Assembly (NCBI GenBank): GCA_944739405.2
Contig: OX123200.2
Span: forward strand, 5,162,761 to 5,226,760
DNA from: Euclidia mi
Lineage: Eukaryota > Arthropoda > Insecta > Lepidoptera > Erebidae
DNA length: 64,000 bases
Direction: 5' to 3'
In this document: piece after piece, positions 1 to 11,437 of the stretch
How the letters are laid out: every line of letters begins with the position of its first letter
Numbering within the stretch: the stretch's first letter is position 1
Translations under genes and position numbers: made by a program
Notes under the pieces: generated by a model
Databases searched by the model: none
Told to the model about the DNA's origin: nothing
Seen by the model: the letters and a program-made list of their open reading frames with translations, nothing else

Positions 1-3000
1 ATCAAAATCTCCATTGAAGACCTCAGGGTTGGCAGCGATGGCACCTTTGGACCTCTTCTTTTTCTTCTTGACGGGCGCGGCATTGTCGCCGTCTACTGCG
101 CCCTCCTCTTGAGCGCCGTTGTCGTCGTCTTTCTTACCGCGTTTTGTCTGTGGACAATGAGCTTGAGGATAAATAGTGCTTTGAGCTAACAATTATAAGT
201 TTTTCATGCTACTGCTGCACCTGCGTTAGCGTTAGCGTTAATGGCAATGGCCAACTACGCGTTAATTAACGCGCTAAGAATTCACGTTGAAATTTTCTAT
301 TTTAACGCGTTAAAACGTTGCCCACATTTACGTTGCGCCTAAATAGACGCGCTAATTGACGCGTTAAGGCCCTGTTCACGAGATCGGTCTAAGCGGCGAG
401 CGGCGCGACAGGGGCAATGTGCATGGCGCGTTTATTCTCGCGGCGCGCGGCCGCAATGGAGTAACGCGCACTATGTACATCGAAAACGCTCGCCGCTGCC
501 GCCCGCCGCTGTAGGTCGTGACAGGGCCGTAAGACGCAGGTGTGTGGTGCAGCAGTGTGGTGGCCACGCACGCAACTAAGCACAGTCACAAAAAAGCTAC
601 AGAGCCTTCAACGCCTAGCCTGCTTGGCCACAACAGGCTGCATGAAGAGCACCCCAACAGCCGCCTTGGAGATACTACTGGACCTAAGACCGCTGCACCT
701 AATGATCCAGCAGGAAGCTGGCGCTGCAGCAATCCGTCTAGACAAGCTCGGGCTATGGAGAAAGGATGATCGAATTACTCACGCACGCCTAAAAGGGACC
801 TTAACCAAAGAGATCCCGATGCTAGAGGCCGCTTGCGATCTCATCCCTAAAACTTTTGTCTTTGACAAAAAATATCTCATCCAATTGCAGGAGGAACACA
901 AAGACTGCTCTGGTATACACGAAGTCAGAGTATACACAGACGGCTCAAAAACGAAGTATGGGACGGGTGCGGGCGTATTCTCCCATGACTTAAATATCAA
1001 CATCTCAACATCCCTTGGCACCCATAACACCATATTCCAAGCCGAGTGTGTTGGGATAACAAGAGCCGCAACAGCAATCGCGTCTAGGAACGTAAGTGAC
1101 CTGGTTATACGCATTATCACGGACAGTGCCTCTGTACTACAAGCTCTCGGCAGCAACTGCTTTAACAGCGGCCTCATCATGGAATGCCACCTAGAGCTGC
1201 AAAAGATTGCAGAGAAGAATCGAGTTACGCTGCAATGGATTAAAGGCCACAGCAACTCCGCAGGCAATGACGCCGCAGACCAACTGGCACGGCAAGGATC
1301 GGACACAATGATAATGGGACCCGAGCCGATTGTACCGATACCAGCAAGCCAAATCAAAACGTGGCTACGTGAGAGAACCGCACATGAACACGAAAACCAG
1401 TGGGCAGACATAAAATAATGCAGACAAACAAACGATGCTATCCCCTGCTTGAACAAGCGACTCTCGCACAAGCTGCTGCATTCTAACAGAAAAACTCTTA
1501 AGCATCAGCTGACAGGCATAATAACCGGCCACTGTCCACTCAACAAGCACCTTTCAACATAGGCGTTACGGACAGCCCACTGTGCAGGGGCTGCATGGAA
1601 ACCGAAGAAACACCCGCTCACGTCATTCTGCACTACACAAGTGTGAGCGATCAACGGGCAAAGCTGCTGAACAACCCCAGAACCATGAGTGAAGCTTTAA
1701 ACGACACCAGCCAACTAATGGCTTTCTGGAAGGAACTAAGGTGGTATGAGTAGTGGGCGTCAATGAGGTCGCCACATACGCACAATGGCCCAAATAAGTG
1801 GCTAAGTGCGGAAAACCCACGACCAACTATACTATACTATACTAAGACGCAGGTGTAGCAGGAGCACAATAAGTATGAGTGTTTTCTGTTATACAATCCG
1901 TATCTATATCTAATACTAATATATTAAAAAATATATATTAGTATTAGTTACTTCACGTATATATTTTTACGAGCTGGGGTTCGTGATAAATTATATACAC
2001 TATGCCAGAAAAACTGCACTTTATTCACTAACACAATAACACTAGATACACACACTTATTTTCACAACACTAATAAAACACACTATTCACACCACTAGAA
2101 CAACACTAAACACTTCCGACTTATTTCTCTTCGCTTCTTCTTGATCGCTTCGCTATTCAATTGTTACTATCCGGTCCGTTCGCTCCCGCTCTATTTATAC
2201 TGGCCGGATAACATCACTAGCGCATTCTAGATGTTTCCACAAAACTGTCGAAATATTCGCGAACAATCTATACTCGATACAGCAACGCCATCTAGTACAG
2301 AGTAGCTGAATTACCTTTAAACCACCGATACATTTAATCTCTTCTAGTACCCCCATTCACCGACAGATGGCGTAACAATATATATACATGCAACGCGAGT
2401 GTTTAAAAGTTTCTACTAATATATAAAGCTGAAGAGTTTGTTTGTTTGGTTGAACGCGCTAATCTACGGAACTACTGGTTCGATTTGATATTTTTTTCAG
2501 TGTTAGCCTATTAATCGAGAAAGGCTATAGGCTATATAACACACGCTATGTCCCGCGGGAGCTGAGCAATAACCTTAAATAACGCGGGTGCAACCGCGGG
2601 CTCATCTAGCTACATACGAAATCTCGAAAACTGTTGGACGTATAAAAATGAAATTTTGCAGGGTAGTACTTTACATAGCAGGCGTCTGCTAAGAAGGGAT
2701 TTTTCGATAGGCCTGGATTATGGAAGTCTAAGGGCTCTCGCAAGTTTAGTTCTCCTATTCTTAAGGCTTTATTCGCAAGAGACCTTTATAACGAGCGTAA
2801 GAAAAAGCGTTCAAATGGAACAAATGCGTTCCCTAGTATACGTTCACTCAACAGCGCTTTAAAACCGCGAAGCCTTTGTCAACGCTGGGCGATAGGCGTT
2901 AAATAGAATGGACCTTATTGATCTGGAGACTAAGGGATTTTAAAGCGCTCGTATGATTGCTCTTAACAAAAGCGCCAACGCCAGTGTTGAACGCTTTTCT

Positions 3001-6000
3001 AACGCACGTTAAAAAAGCTCTCTTGCGAATGCTGTCTAAGATAATCTTAAAAATAATAATAATTGATTACTAGAGGACCCGTGCTGCTCCACAGCATATT
3101 TTATTATTATAAAAAAGCTCTTACATATAGGTATGATGAGTACATTGTAAGCCTTATCTAATAAGTAAACAGCAGCTAAATATTTCTGTGAGAAGCACGA
3201 TTTATTTTGTTTTGTGTATGGGTGTGATTAATCCATCGTAATTTAGAAATGTAATGGTAACTTTGGTAGAAATGGTACTTTTCATAGAGATGGTAGTTTT
3301 GGTAGAAATATTGTTTTTGATATATTATATCGTAAGTAACATTGCTACCAAAACTACCATATATGCCAAACAGACAATTTCTACCAAAACTATTATTCCT
3401 ACCAGAAATACGATTCCTATCAAAAGTACTATTTGTATCAAAACTACTAAGTATTCGTACTAATACTATCATATCTACCATTTTCTAAAACTACAATTTC
3501 TACCAAAACCTCCGGTGCTGTCAAAAGTACCTTTTCTCTCAAAACTACTATTCTTACCAAAGCTAAAATTTCTACCATAACTACCACTTGTAATATAATT
3601 ATATGACAATAGTCATTGATGTAGAAAAAGCCTTTTGTTACATCAATGACAATAGTACTATGAACCGCTGTAATATGTCCACATAAAAGAAAAATTAAGA
3701 TGCCCGAAGAAAGTCGATAATTTAAAAACAAAAAATTTCCTAACATAAAACGTAATTCACCCGTCTGTAGGGTTGATTTTGTCAACATTAGGCGGATTTC
3801 ACTAAATTTGGGATAAATTCCTCGGGTCGCGGATATACTGACGTCGTTACCGCGACCCCGTCATGAGGGTCGATAGAGGAACACCACGGTGTTTTAGTGG
3901 GCATGCCCCTCCGAACATCTAGGGGGGTGAGCCGAGCCACACACCTCCCCTCCACCTGCCCCAAACTCGGTACAGGGTTGGCGGGTCCCTTTGAGGGATG
4001 GACTGGATTTCATCGCGATACAAAAAAAAGGGGGAAAATTCCTCAACATCAGAGATCAGTGCACCCAACATTAAAGGTTAACTGGTAACATTCGGGGAAT
4101 ATTACCTGCCATCAGCGATAATTCACTATAGTGATAATTTTACCAACATTGGGTATAATTTTACTCACCACCACACTCACACCCGTATGAAAGTAAAGCA
4201 AGGTCACCTTAAGGAGGCTTATCGGATTTTCCTGGCAGTTACCGCAAGGAACTTATTAGATGCCATAAATTTTTTTTTGAATTTAGAACCGTCCATGTAA
4301 AGAGAAAGCAATGGAATCTTAAGAAATTTATAGGAAAATATTGAAAAATAAGTTCAATGTCCACACCTATCTTCCTTCAGAGTTACCCAATTTAAATGAA
4401 CATACCATCTAATGAAAGAGCTCTTTTCAGCGCGTGTTATAGGCCTATAATGAAACGCCTACCTCAATGAGAACCAGATATATAGAAGCAGAAATTCATT
4501 GACTACGGCTACGAAAACGTAAAAAATGTATGGAAGAAAACTGTTTTTGCATATAACTTGATGAATGTGCAAGTTAGGTAATTTCTAATGGTTGATGACA
4601 AATCTATGCAGCGAGAGCTTTCATTTAAAAAAAAATTCATTCGAATCGGTCGGGTAGAACGGGCTGGCCGACTCGTATTATAAAACACAAATTCTTTTAA
4701 TAACTATATAGATGACCACTCACCTGAGCTGCTTTACTCAAGCCGCCAGCCATCTTCAACACATCGTAGTGCACGGCGTCCACCCTGAACGAGTAGATCC
4801 TGGCGGACGCGTCGACCACGGTGGAGGCGGTCTGAAGGTTCTCCATGCGCGAGTCGTGGCGACGCAGCATGTTCGTCATGAAGTCTATCAGCTGTAGGTT
4901 CCATGCATTGTCTTTTGTGATTTTCTAGAAAAAGCAAAACACCTTTTTAATCTTAGTATGATCTAGCCCACCACAGAATTTTGCTTACTGATTTGATAGT
5001 TTAGGCTGGACACCTAAAGCTCCGCACTCACATACAGTTTTACTCGATCAAGCCAGACTCGAAAGCTCACTTAGAGTAAAATTACAGTGTATTTGATGTC
5101 ATCGAGCTGTGAGTTTTGCAGTCCACACATTGATTTTTACTCGTTTTCGAGTAAAACTATCGAGTAAAACCGTGTGTCAGTACTGAGCATAAGAAACTTA
5201 ACACTATTGTATTTTGAATATCTAGGCTCACCCTGAAAAATAACCTAGATATGCCAATGGAGGTCTCTTGAAGGGTGGACCGATGATCTTATTGTGGTCG
5301 CGGACAGCAAACAGATGCAGGTCAAGATAAGATTGATCTATGTGGAGAGCCTAGTGCAAGGCCTATATCCAGCAGTGAATGTCTCATGCATGACATGATG
5401 AAGAATTGAAGCATTGGGAGAGTTGTAATACACTTTTGACTTCCCACACAATTAAATAATTATTTTCTTTCACATATTTCAGATCAATAAATTATAATTG
5501 ATTTTCTTTTGCTATTCTCCAACAGTAATGAAGAAAAATTAAAGCATATGCTCTGTCAAATTTGGATTGACCCTGTAAATAGACTGTGGTCAAATTACAC
5601 GGCCAATGGAGAGAAGATGAAAGTCATGGATGTAACCAGGATAAAACTAAAACGATGATAACAAAAATAAGCAAGTGTTGAATAAAATAACCCTTACATT
5701 TTCAGCATAAAGCTTGAGACACCCTTGGAAGTGTTCCTTCTGCGGCGACGAGGACATAGTGTCGCGGCCTGGTCTCGGCGAGTGCGGCGTGGACGTCGCC
5801 ATCGCGCGCTCCGACGCCACCAGCGACGACCGTTCCGCGTCATCGTCGTTACGTTCCTGCAATTTATTTATAAAGCTCTTTACTTTGTTATCCAGGGCAA
5901 ACTCACAACATACCTATGGCCAGATTATCATTAGATATGGACAGATAAAGAATTTTGAATTTCAGATCCCACACTCTTACACAACTGACTTTCAGGCATT

Positions 6001-9000
6001 GTGAAGCCCACAGTCTTGTAGACGAAGCAAATAAATGCAGTAAATAGCTGTAGCAGCCTGCAACGTAACAGGATTGTTTTGCTGATGTGACAAAAGTAGG
6101 CTGCCTGTTATGTTGTCAAGCTGCCACAGTCCGTTTACCTCTGTTGTCCCGTGTCATACTGTGTTGAAAATGTATGCATTCAAAATTGTGGTCAAGACAA
6201 TATAACAATAATCATAAAGTGTAATTAAGTTTTACTGAAGAAGTCTTTAGCAACCTTCTGAGAGTCAGCAATTTGTGACACACAAAGACAAAATATAGTG
6301 AACATGCACCTTCAATAGTAACACCCATAAAGAGCCAAAATAGCAAATGTATATGGAAAATAGCTACTGAATAAGGAGAATAGGTATTAAACATGGAGAA
6401 CAGCAACTAAGTATGGAGTATAGCTACTTAGTCCATGCTTTATTGGGATAGTTGCTTAGAAAGTGGTCACAAGCTGATTAACCCTAGATTACTAACCTTC
6501 GTCAATTTGACTACGCGGGTTTGTTTAAATCGTGCTAACTTTTGCGCGCGCGATCGCACTGCTTCCACACTTTAGATAATCTCAGTCGACCTGTTGCCCC
6601 CCCACCTGACGGTAGTGTTTTGAGTGGGGGAGCACCGTGAGCGCCGTTCCAGCAACCATGGGTCGTCAGATTGACGAAGGTTAGTATTAACGTAACATTT
6701 TGTCTTATTTAGTTGGTGAACTCTTGCGTTTTTTTTGTTTTGTTTATTTTTCTTTGCGAAAATAATACGACTGATGTACCTCCTACCTAAAAAAGGAAAA
6801 TATAAGCCTTGTGTCCCTCCGCAAAGCGAAGGATGACTTAAAGTAGTTACACCCATTTTTTTTTTTTTTTTTTTTTTGTTTTACGAGGTGGAAAATCCCT
6901 TCGGATCTCCGACTCTTGGGGGAAATAAGAGCCGGAGTATGTGGTGTTTCCACTAAAAACCACCTCGACTTCCGCCATGTACCCGTGTGTCGGAGGGTGG
7001 GGCATCACCAAAGCACTCGTCGCCACCCTGCGACGGGTATTGGCCCGCCAGATGGTCAGGCGGGCCCCGAACAAAACCCCCTTGGCGACGGATTAAGGTG
7101 TTGGGTTCCGCCGCCAAAACGCCCAGCGGCCGCAGAGGATAGGGAGGACGGCAACGCAACACCGCATCTCCTCTTCCTCTGCGGCCCCACCGCGACGCAT
7201 CAAATGGTGCGCCCCCATTTGGTCGCGGGAGATAGGGCGCGCGGCAACGCAACACCGACACGCCTCTTCTCCCGCGACCACACCCGACTGCGAGGGACAG
7301 ACAGAACTGTCCCCCGCACCCGCACCGTTGGACGCATCCTGCGCAGGCCCCTCCAAGCCCACGCGGAGCGTCCCCTCCTGGATCCCTCTTAGCTTCACCG
7401 CGGGTGACCAATCCACGGTTACTGAGCCCCCCCACCACGACAAGGTGGAGATCCCACGGGGGGGAAAGTAGTTACACCCAGAGCAATTAATCGTAGTGCG
7501 GGAGGCACAAACTTGACGTTTGTCTCAAATGTATAACTTGATAGATTCTTACCAAAATTTTTGTTTCATTACTTTATTTCATTCGTTATTTCTAATACTT
7601 ATTTGAAAATTATTTTTCACATTTACTTTAAAATAATACTTTATAAAATCTTTGAAAATGTTACCATTGTTAATTTGTCATAAAACCTACGATCTCATTT
7701 GTAAGGCTGATTTTTTAATAAATATGCTGTTTTGGTTTATGTAAATTTATTAATTAATAAGAAGAATATAATAAATTTATAATAAAAATAAAAAATATGC
7801 ATGTTTAATTCAAATAAAACCCACTATCCTCTTTATTAAACACCATAGTCAAAAGTACGAAGGTTAGTAATAATCTAGGGTTATGTGTGATCTAGGGTTA
7901 AAAAAAAATACTAGTTGTGATTCGAAGAAGAAAAATGAGATCATAATGCAATTTTTTACCATGCTATGTTATAAAATATATTATTATTGTTAAATACTAA
8001 TATATAACACTAACATTATACTGAAAAATCTGTATGTATAAAATTCTTCCATTAATGACTGACTGACTGACAACGCACAGCCAAAGCTTTTGGGCTCAAG
8101 AAGCTAAAATTTAAGGGTGCACTAGAAAGGGATTTTCTGAAAGTCTCTGATCTCATGATCAGGGAAATTAAATTTAAATAAAATATGCAGGCAAAGCTGT
8201 GGGCATCTTCAAGTTCATCATAAAATTCTTAACAGGAACTAGATGAGTTTCATGAAATAAAATCCATGACCATATAAACAAAATGTAATTTGAAAAATAA
8301 TTAGTAAATGAATTAATAAATATCAATAACAAACCCCAATCCAAATTCTTTGGTGGCAAACTAGGCAAAATATTCAAATATAAAAAAAAACAACATGAAC
8401 ATGTTGAAACTTGTACATGCAAACCACAGTTTATCATGGATCAATCTAAATCTAGCAATGTTATGTCACAAATAAACCTGTAGGTGTGTGTATTCCACAA
8501 CAATGAATTTATTTCTATACATTTTAATATATTAATATAAGGGCATATATTTTAAGAATTCTTAAAATTTGGTGAGAGATGTATTGTAATCCGTGTGGTG
8601 ACAGATTACGAATACGGAATGTCACCACCCCATATCATCCCATGGGTGTCGTAAGAGCCGACAGAGGGAGCATATTATGCATAGAACAGCACTGTAAGAC
8701 ATAAAGACATATTTATTTCTGCATTTTGGTTGTTTACAACACTTATACATGTCAAAACCCTATTCTAGATGATGCCGGCTTTTCCTAGCTAAATGACTTC
8801 TTGCGAAGAAAAGCCGAAACATACTCGAGTCATTGCTTTTTTTGTCACTTCAATTTCTTTAGTCTTTTCTTGATCTTTTAAAGTCCAGAAGTCAGAGAAG
8901 GAAAACTTGATACAAACCCTATACCAACCCGTTTGGCCATCGTGGTATAGTAGGCCAATTCCCCCTATCAAAGGAGAGGCCTAGTCCAGCAGTGGACTGT

Positions 9001-9713
9001 TATAGGTTGATGATGATGATGGTTGATGTATTGTAACAAGATTACAATGGACACCAGAGGTGATAAGTAGGTAGTTATTTTAAAAAGTGAAATGCTCCAC
9101 ATCCTGTAACATCACTAGCAATCCAAATAAAACACCAAAACTAAAACTTTTATGGTGGGTAAGTGAGAGAAGGGGTTCTGCCCATAAATAGTCACAGAAT
9201 TTAGAAACTGCAGAAAAGTCATGACAAGTTTTGATGGTTATCATTTTGAGATACCATTGACTCTAAGCACCTTGTGTAATACTTAATAAAATGAGCAATT
9301 TAAAAATATTAGCAGTAGTTAGGAATGTCATGTCATGTCATAGACATAAATATAAATAAACACAGTAGACAAATAGATTGAAATCGCACGACAATTCACC
9401 GAGGTACGTTACCAGACACACATAACCATAAAACGTGAATACTACAGAAACCAAATCTGTGGTTCAGTACACTTGACTGATTAGGTACTAAGTTCTACTA
9501 AACTTACACAAACAAAGAATGCAATCAAATTATAACTCACGAAGAAAGTAATGACTCAATATTGTTAATACGACAACGAACCTCATTTCTATTAGTTGTT
9601 ATCCTTGTTTGCGGTATGAGACTCCTTCTTTTGATAGAACTGTTGCTACTCCCGCCAATGCTACGCCGGGCCAACCCGGGAGTAGAAGATATCGGCGTTT
9701 CTATCATCGTCAT
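1..9713 (-). CDS. barr: Condensin complex subunit 2 (barren / CAP-H), N-terminal exons, partial
   Basis: Kleisin subunit of condensin, which bridges the SMC2/SMC4 heads and is needed for mitotic chromosome compaction and segregation. Four minus-strand exons join in phase 0: 9713-9582 (44 codons, starts MTMIETPISS, contains KRRSLIPQTR), 5856-5698 (53 codons, ERNDDDAERSS ... HFQGCLKLYAEN), 4924-4724 (67 codons, KITKDNAWNLQLIDFM, then VDASARIYSFRVDAVHYDV and GGLSKAAQ) and 147-1 (49 codons, acidic then a KKKKKRSK basic run). The order 'CLKLYAEN-KITKDNAWNLQLIDFM ... DAS-KIY--RVDAVH-DV' is the conserved CAP-H N-terminal block, from remembered family sequence. The exon 1 donor is uncertain: GAG|GTTCGT at 9581 keeps frame, whereas the stronger-looking TTC|GTGAGT at 9540 would shift it. 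The start was chosen at the first ATG (9713); a second ATG lies at 9707. The rest of the protein lies beyond the left edge. Confidence 0.9.
203..362. repeat. AT-rich segment with repeated acgcgtta motifs in both orientations
   Basis: Repeated 'gcgttag/acgcgttaa' words occur in direct and inverted copies between the barren exon 4 acceptor and the adjacent MITE. It looks like a small fold-back or simple-repeat element; no coding is seen. Confidence 0.4.
368..528. mobile_element. GC-rich fold-back MITE
   Basis: Ends GGCCCTGTTCACGA and TCGTGACAGGGCC are inverted copies around a GC-rich centre of about 130 bp. A LINE then inserted just outside its right end; that LINE's target duplication starts at 530. 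The superfamily is not determined. Confidence 0.6.
544..1842 (+). mobile_element. 5'-truncated non-LTR retrotransposon, ORF2 C-terminus with RNase H domain (degenerate)
   Basis: The frame 540-1418 encodes the end of a LINE ORF2: a thumb-like stretch (KLQSLQRLACLATTGCMK) followed by an RNase H domain with all four acidic positions visible (VYTDGSK, FQAECVGI, IITDSAS, GNDAADQLAR). An in-frame TAA at 1416-1418 and a frame change near 1555 break the C-terminal segment, which continues as CRGCMETEETPAHVIL. The 3' end is a short actat repeat. A 14-bp direct repeat taagacgcaggtgt flanks it at 530-543 and 1843-1856, which proves target-primed insertion and fixes the boundaries. RNase H places it in the Jockey/I group of LINEs; the exact clade is not determined. 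Confidence 0.9.
1909..1950. repeat. AT-rich perfect inverted repeat (about 40 bp)
   Basis: ctaatactaatatatt and its complement are separated by a few A residues. A hairpin-forming simple sequence next to the LTR-like segment. Confidence 0.6.
1946..2377 (-). mobile_element. Solo LTR-like segment with TATA box and poly-A signal
   Basis: Read on the minus strand it begins TGTTACGCC and ends GTAACT. In between lies a promoter-like stretch with TATAAATAG near 2195, a GC-rich start region, and an AATAAA about 150-180 nt downstream (near 2030). That is the U3-R-U5 order of an LTR. No gag or pol frame is adjacent, so it would be a solo LTR. No clear target duplication is seen, so a relic of an hsp-like promoter is the alternative. 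Confidence 0.45.
2415..2635 (+). repeat. Dispersed lepidopteran SINE-like repeat
   Basis: Contains 'gctgaagagtttgtttgtttggttgaacgcgc' and 'aaggctataggctatataac', words I recognise from abundant lepidopteran short interspersed repeats. The copy is diverged and lies inside barren intron 3. Confidence 0.55.
3240..3600. repeat. Low-complexity minisatellite of ctaccaaaactac words, partly inverted
   Basis: More than ten variants of 'taccaaaact' follow 3340, while the complement 'ggtagaaatggta/gtagttttggtag' fills 3244-3310, giving a simple-repeat fold-back. Long frames here are artefacts of the repeat. Confidence 0.7.
3600..4723. other. Intronic sequence with no recognised gene
   Basis: Part of barren intron 3. 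A GC-richer patch at 3820-4010 (tcgcggatat.. to ..ctcggtacagggttggcg) looks like an untranslated end of an old retroelement but is not identified. The remainder is AT-rich without recognisable content. Confidence 0.3.
5240..5405 (+). repeat. RTE-type LINE 3' remnant
   Basis: Carries degraded 'agcctagtgcaaggcctatatccagcagtg' followed by atgacatgatga. This matches the typical end of lepidopteran RTE elements (..aggcctatgtccagcagtgga..gatgatga). It lies in barren intron 2. Confidence 0.55.
6482..7897. mobile_element. piggyBac-like non-autonomous element, TTAA-flanked
   Basis: TTAA occurs at 6478-6481 and 7898-7901. Inside, the left end reads CCCTAGATTACTAACCTTCG. The right end, read inward, has CCCTAGATCACACATAA followed by CCCTAGATTATTACTAACC, so the terminal motif is duplicated in tandem. 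gacgaaggttagta also recurs internally near 6675. TTAA target plus CCCTAGA termini is the piggyBac signature. No transposase frame remains, and the interior is mostly a nested retroposon (6856-7464). Confidence 0.8.
6856..7464 (-). mobile_element. Poly-A retroposon, copy A (GC-rich, about 0.6 kb), intact with TSD
   Basis: A perfect 16-bp duplication aaagtagttacaccca lies at 6840-6855 and 7465-7480. On the minus strand it starts with a C-run then gtgggatctccacc and ends with cctcgtaaaac plus poly-A. At least three other copies are in this window. Overlapping GC-rich open frames exist in several phases but none resembles a known protein, so I treat it as a SINE-like or internally deleted LINE family mobilised in trans. 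It is inserted inside the piggyBac-like element. Confidence 0.85.
8050..8135 (-). repeat. RTE/SINE tail fragment
   Basis: tgactgactgactgacaacgcacagcc..cttttgggctc is the reverse complement of the tail seen at 15300-15370 and 17270-17310 (gcccaatagttt..tgtcagtcagtcagtaacg). Confidence 0.6.
8560..8720 (+). repeat. Dispersed repeat with 'ccatgggtgtcgtaagagccgac'
   Basis: This phrase is a commonplace 3' segment of lepidopteran non-LTR elements. No coding remains. It lies in barren intron 1. Confidence 0.45.
8925..9030 (+). repeat. RTE-type 3' end with (gat)n tail
   Basis: gaggcctagtccagcagtggactgttataggt is followed by gatgatgatgat, the standard 3' terminus of lepidopteran RTE copies. Confidence 0.7.
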
Positions 9714-10514
9714 GTATACGTTGCATATATTTTGCTGTGGATAATAGAACACTGTTTATCTGTATATCACTTATTTATTCAACACTTATTGATGAGTTAC
9801 ACTTCACACTTTATTTACGTTACGAATTTATTTACGAAACGCAATTTTGCCGTCAACTCAAATTCCAACGGCAACGGACATTTCTAGAGATGTACCAAAT
9901 GACGCTAACTATGTGACGTTAGTAGGAATGAAACTCGACTAAACAACTTTTTATTTTATAAGTAATTCCTTATGTCATATTAATTCGTATGGTACTGTTG
10001 ATGGTTTTGTTAGAGGTCTTATCCACTACAGTGGACAGAAAAATATGATTGAGAATATTTTCCGTTCCGCTGTTGTAATTTTTATGATTTCCAAATATTG
10101 TATTATGTGAACACGTATACTCAGGGATGGGCATGGAATAGTGAATAGATTATGCCAAAAGGGTAACAGAACAGCACAAAGGACTTTACTCTAATATTGT
10201 ATTTAATTTATACCAAATACATAAAGTACAAACTGTTAGTCTATTATAGGTTGTATGTATCGCCTTGTATCTAAATATAATAACTGACACTCACAACGTA
10301 TGTACAAATCTAGTAGGTCTCACCAAAACTTCAAATAAAGATAAACTATTTTGTGTATGTACCTACTAGATTCGTGTGTCGTAAACCGAATAAATGTAAT
10401 TTATCAACTTAAAATTTAATTGTAATCAAAATTTTATTTAACGAAGTAATTTTATAGAATCTTATTGTTTTTCTTTTATTTGAGACCAGACACTCCAAAT
10501 TATATTTTTACCAG
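9714..10514. promoter_or_regulatory. Upstream region shared by barren (minus) and trailer hitch (plus), left part
   Basis: The translated regions diverge across 9714-12561. The sequence next to the barren ATG is AT-rich; a possible acceptor (CCACAG) at about 9735 could belong to a 5' UTR intron. No convincing TATA box was found. Further right, the gap is filled by repeats. Confidence 0.3.
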
Positions 10515-10700
10515 CTGACCCGGCGAACTTCGTACCGACATAATTATATGTATTATACATTCAAACCTTCCTCTTGAATCATTCTATCTATTAAAAAAAC
10601 GCATTAAAATCCGTTGCGTAGTTTAGCATGTTTAGCATACATAGTGACTGACAGACAGAATACAGACTATAATTTATACTATGTAGTGATTATGTGTCTG
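10515..10700 (-). repeat. RTE-type SINE/LINE tail, antisense
   Basis: Begins cagctgacccggcgaacttcgtacc and ends in ctgacagacagaatacagac. It is the reverse complement of the repeat at 52905-53080 (..gtacgaagttcgccgggtcagc), so the two are copies of one family in opposite orientation. Confidence 0.75.
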
Positions 10701-10807
10701 GCTTTTGCTGCTGGGATATAGTAAACTCTAAATCATAAATAAAGTTGAATATCACGTGTGTGCTTTAACCGAGTTCAAGCATAAAATAATTTGAAAATCT
10801 TACGCCT

Positions 10808-11423
10808 TTTTTTTTTTTTTTTTTTTTTGGTATCGGGTTGGAAAATCCTCATGGAGTCCCTCCGCCCCGGGGGGCAAGGACGAAGGGGACTGTCAGACTC
10901 TTACTGACTAAAAACCAACCCGTGCTCCTCATGTACCCATGTGTCGGAGGGTAGGGTTTCACCAAAGCATTCCTCGCTACCCCCCGACGGGTATTGGCCC
11001 ACCAGATGATCAGGCGGGCCCCGAACGAAACCCCCTTGGCGGCGGATGAAGGTGTTGGGCTCCGCCACCAAAACACCCAGCGGCCGCAGAGGATAGGGAG
11101 GACGGCAACGCAACACCGCATCTCCTCTTCCTCTGCGGCCCCACCGCGACGCAACGATGGTGCGCCCCCATTTGGTCGCGGGAGATAGGGCGCGGGGCAA
11201 CGCAACACCCACACGCCTCTCCTCCCGCGACCGCACCCGACTGCGAGGGACAGACAGAACTGTCCCCCGCACCCGCACCATGGGACGCATCCTACGCAGG
11301 CCTCTACCAAGCCCACGTGGAGCGTCCCCTCCCTGGATCCCGCTTAGCTTCACCGTGGGTGGCTTCTAACCCACGGTTACTGAGCCCCCCCACCACGACA
11401 AGGTGGAGATCCCACGGGGGGGG
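10808..11423 (-). mobile_element. Poly-A retroposon, copy B
   Basis: Same family as 6856-7464, same orientation. A 14-bp duplication aaaatcttacgcct occurs at 10794-10807 and 11424-11437. The T-run at the left is its poly-A tail. The duplication shows an independent insertion between the two divergent genes. Confidence 0.85.
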
Positions 11424-11437
11424 AAAATCTTACGCCT

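Noticed and set aside
779..1471. 230-codon minus-strand frame
   Set aside because: It is antisense to the RNase H frame, which has clear motifs and the insertion orientation.
6916..7443. Long overlapping GC-rich frames of 116-161 codons (also at 10849-11369, 46932-47647 and 58911-59434)
   Set aside because: They recur in all copies of the poly-A retroposon, in both strands and several phases, with Arg/Gly/Ala bias from composition. None resembles a protein family.
9541..9581. Extension of barren exon 1 to the stronger donor TTC|GTGAGT
   Set aside because: It would enter exon 2 in the wrong phase and destroy the conserved LKLYAEN-KITKDNAWNLQLIDFM block. It may be used for a minor form but is not supported.
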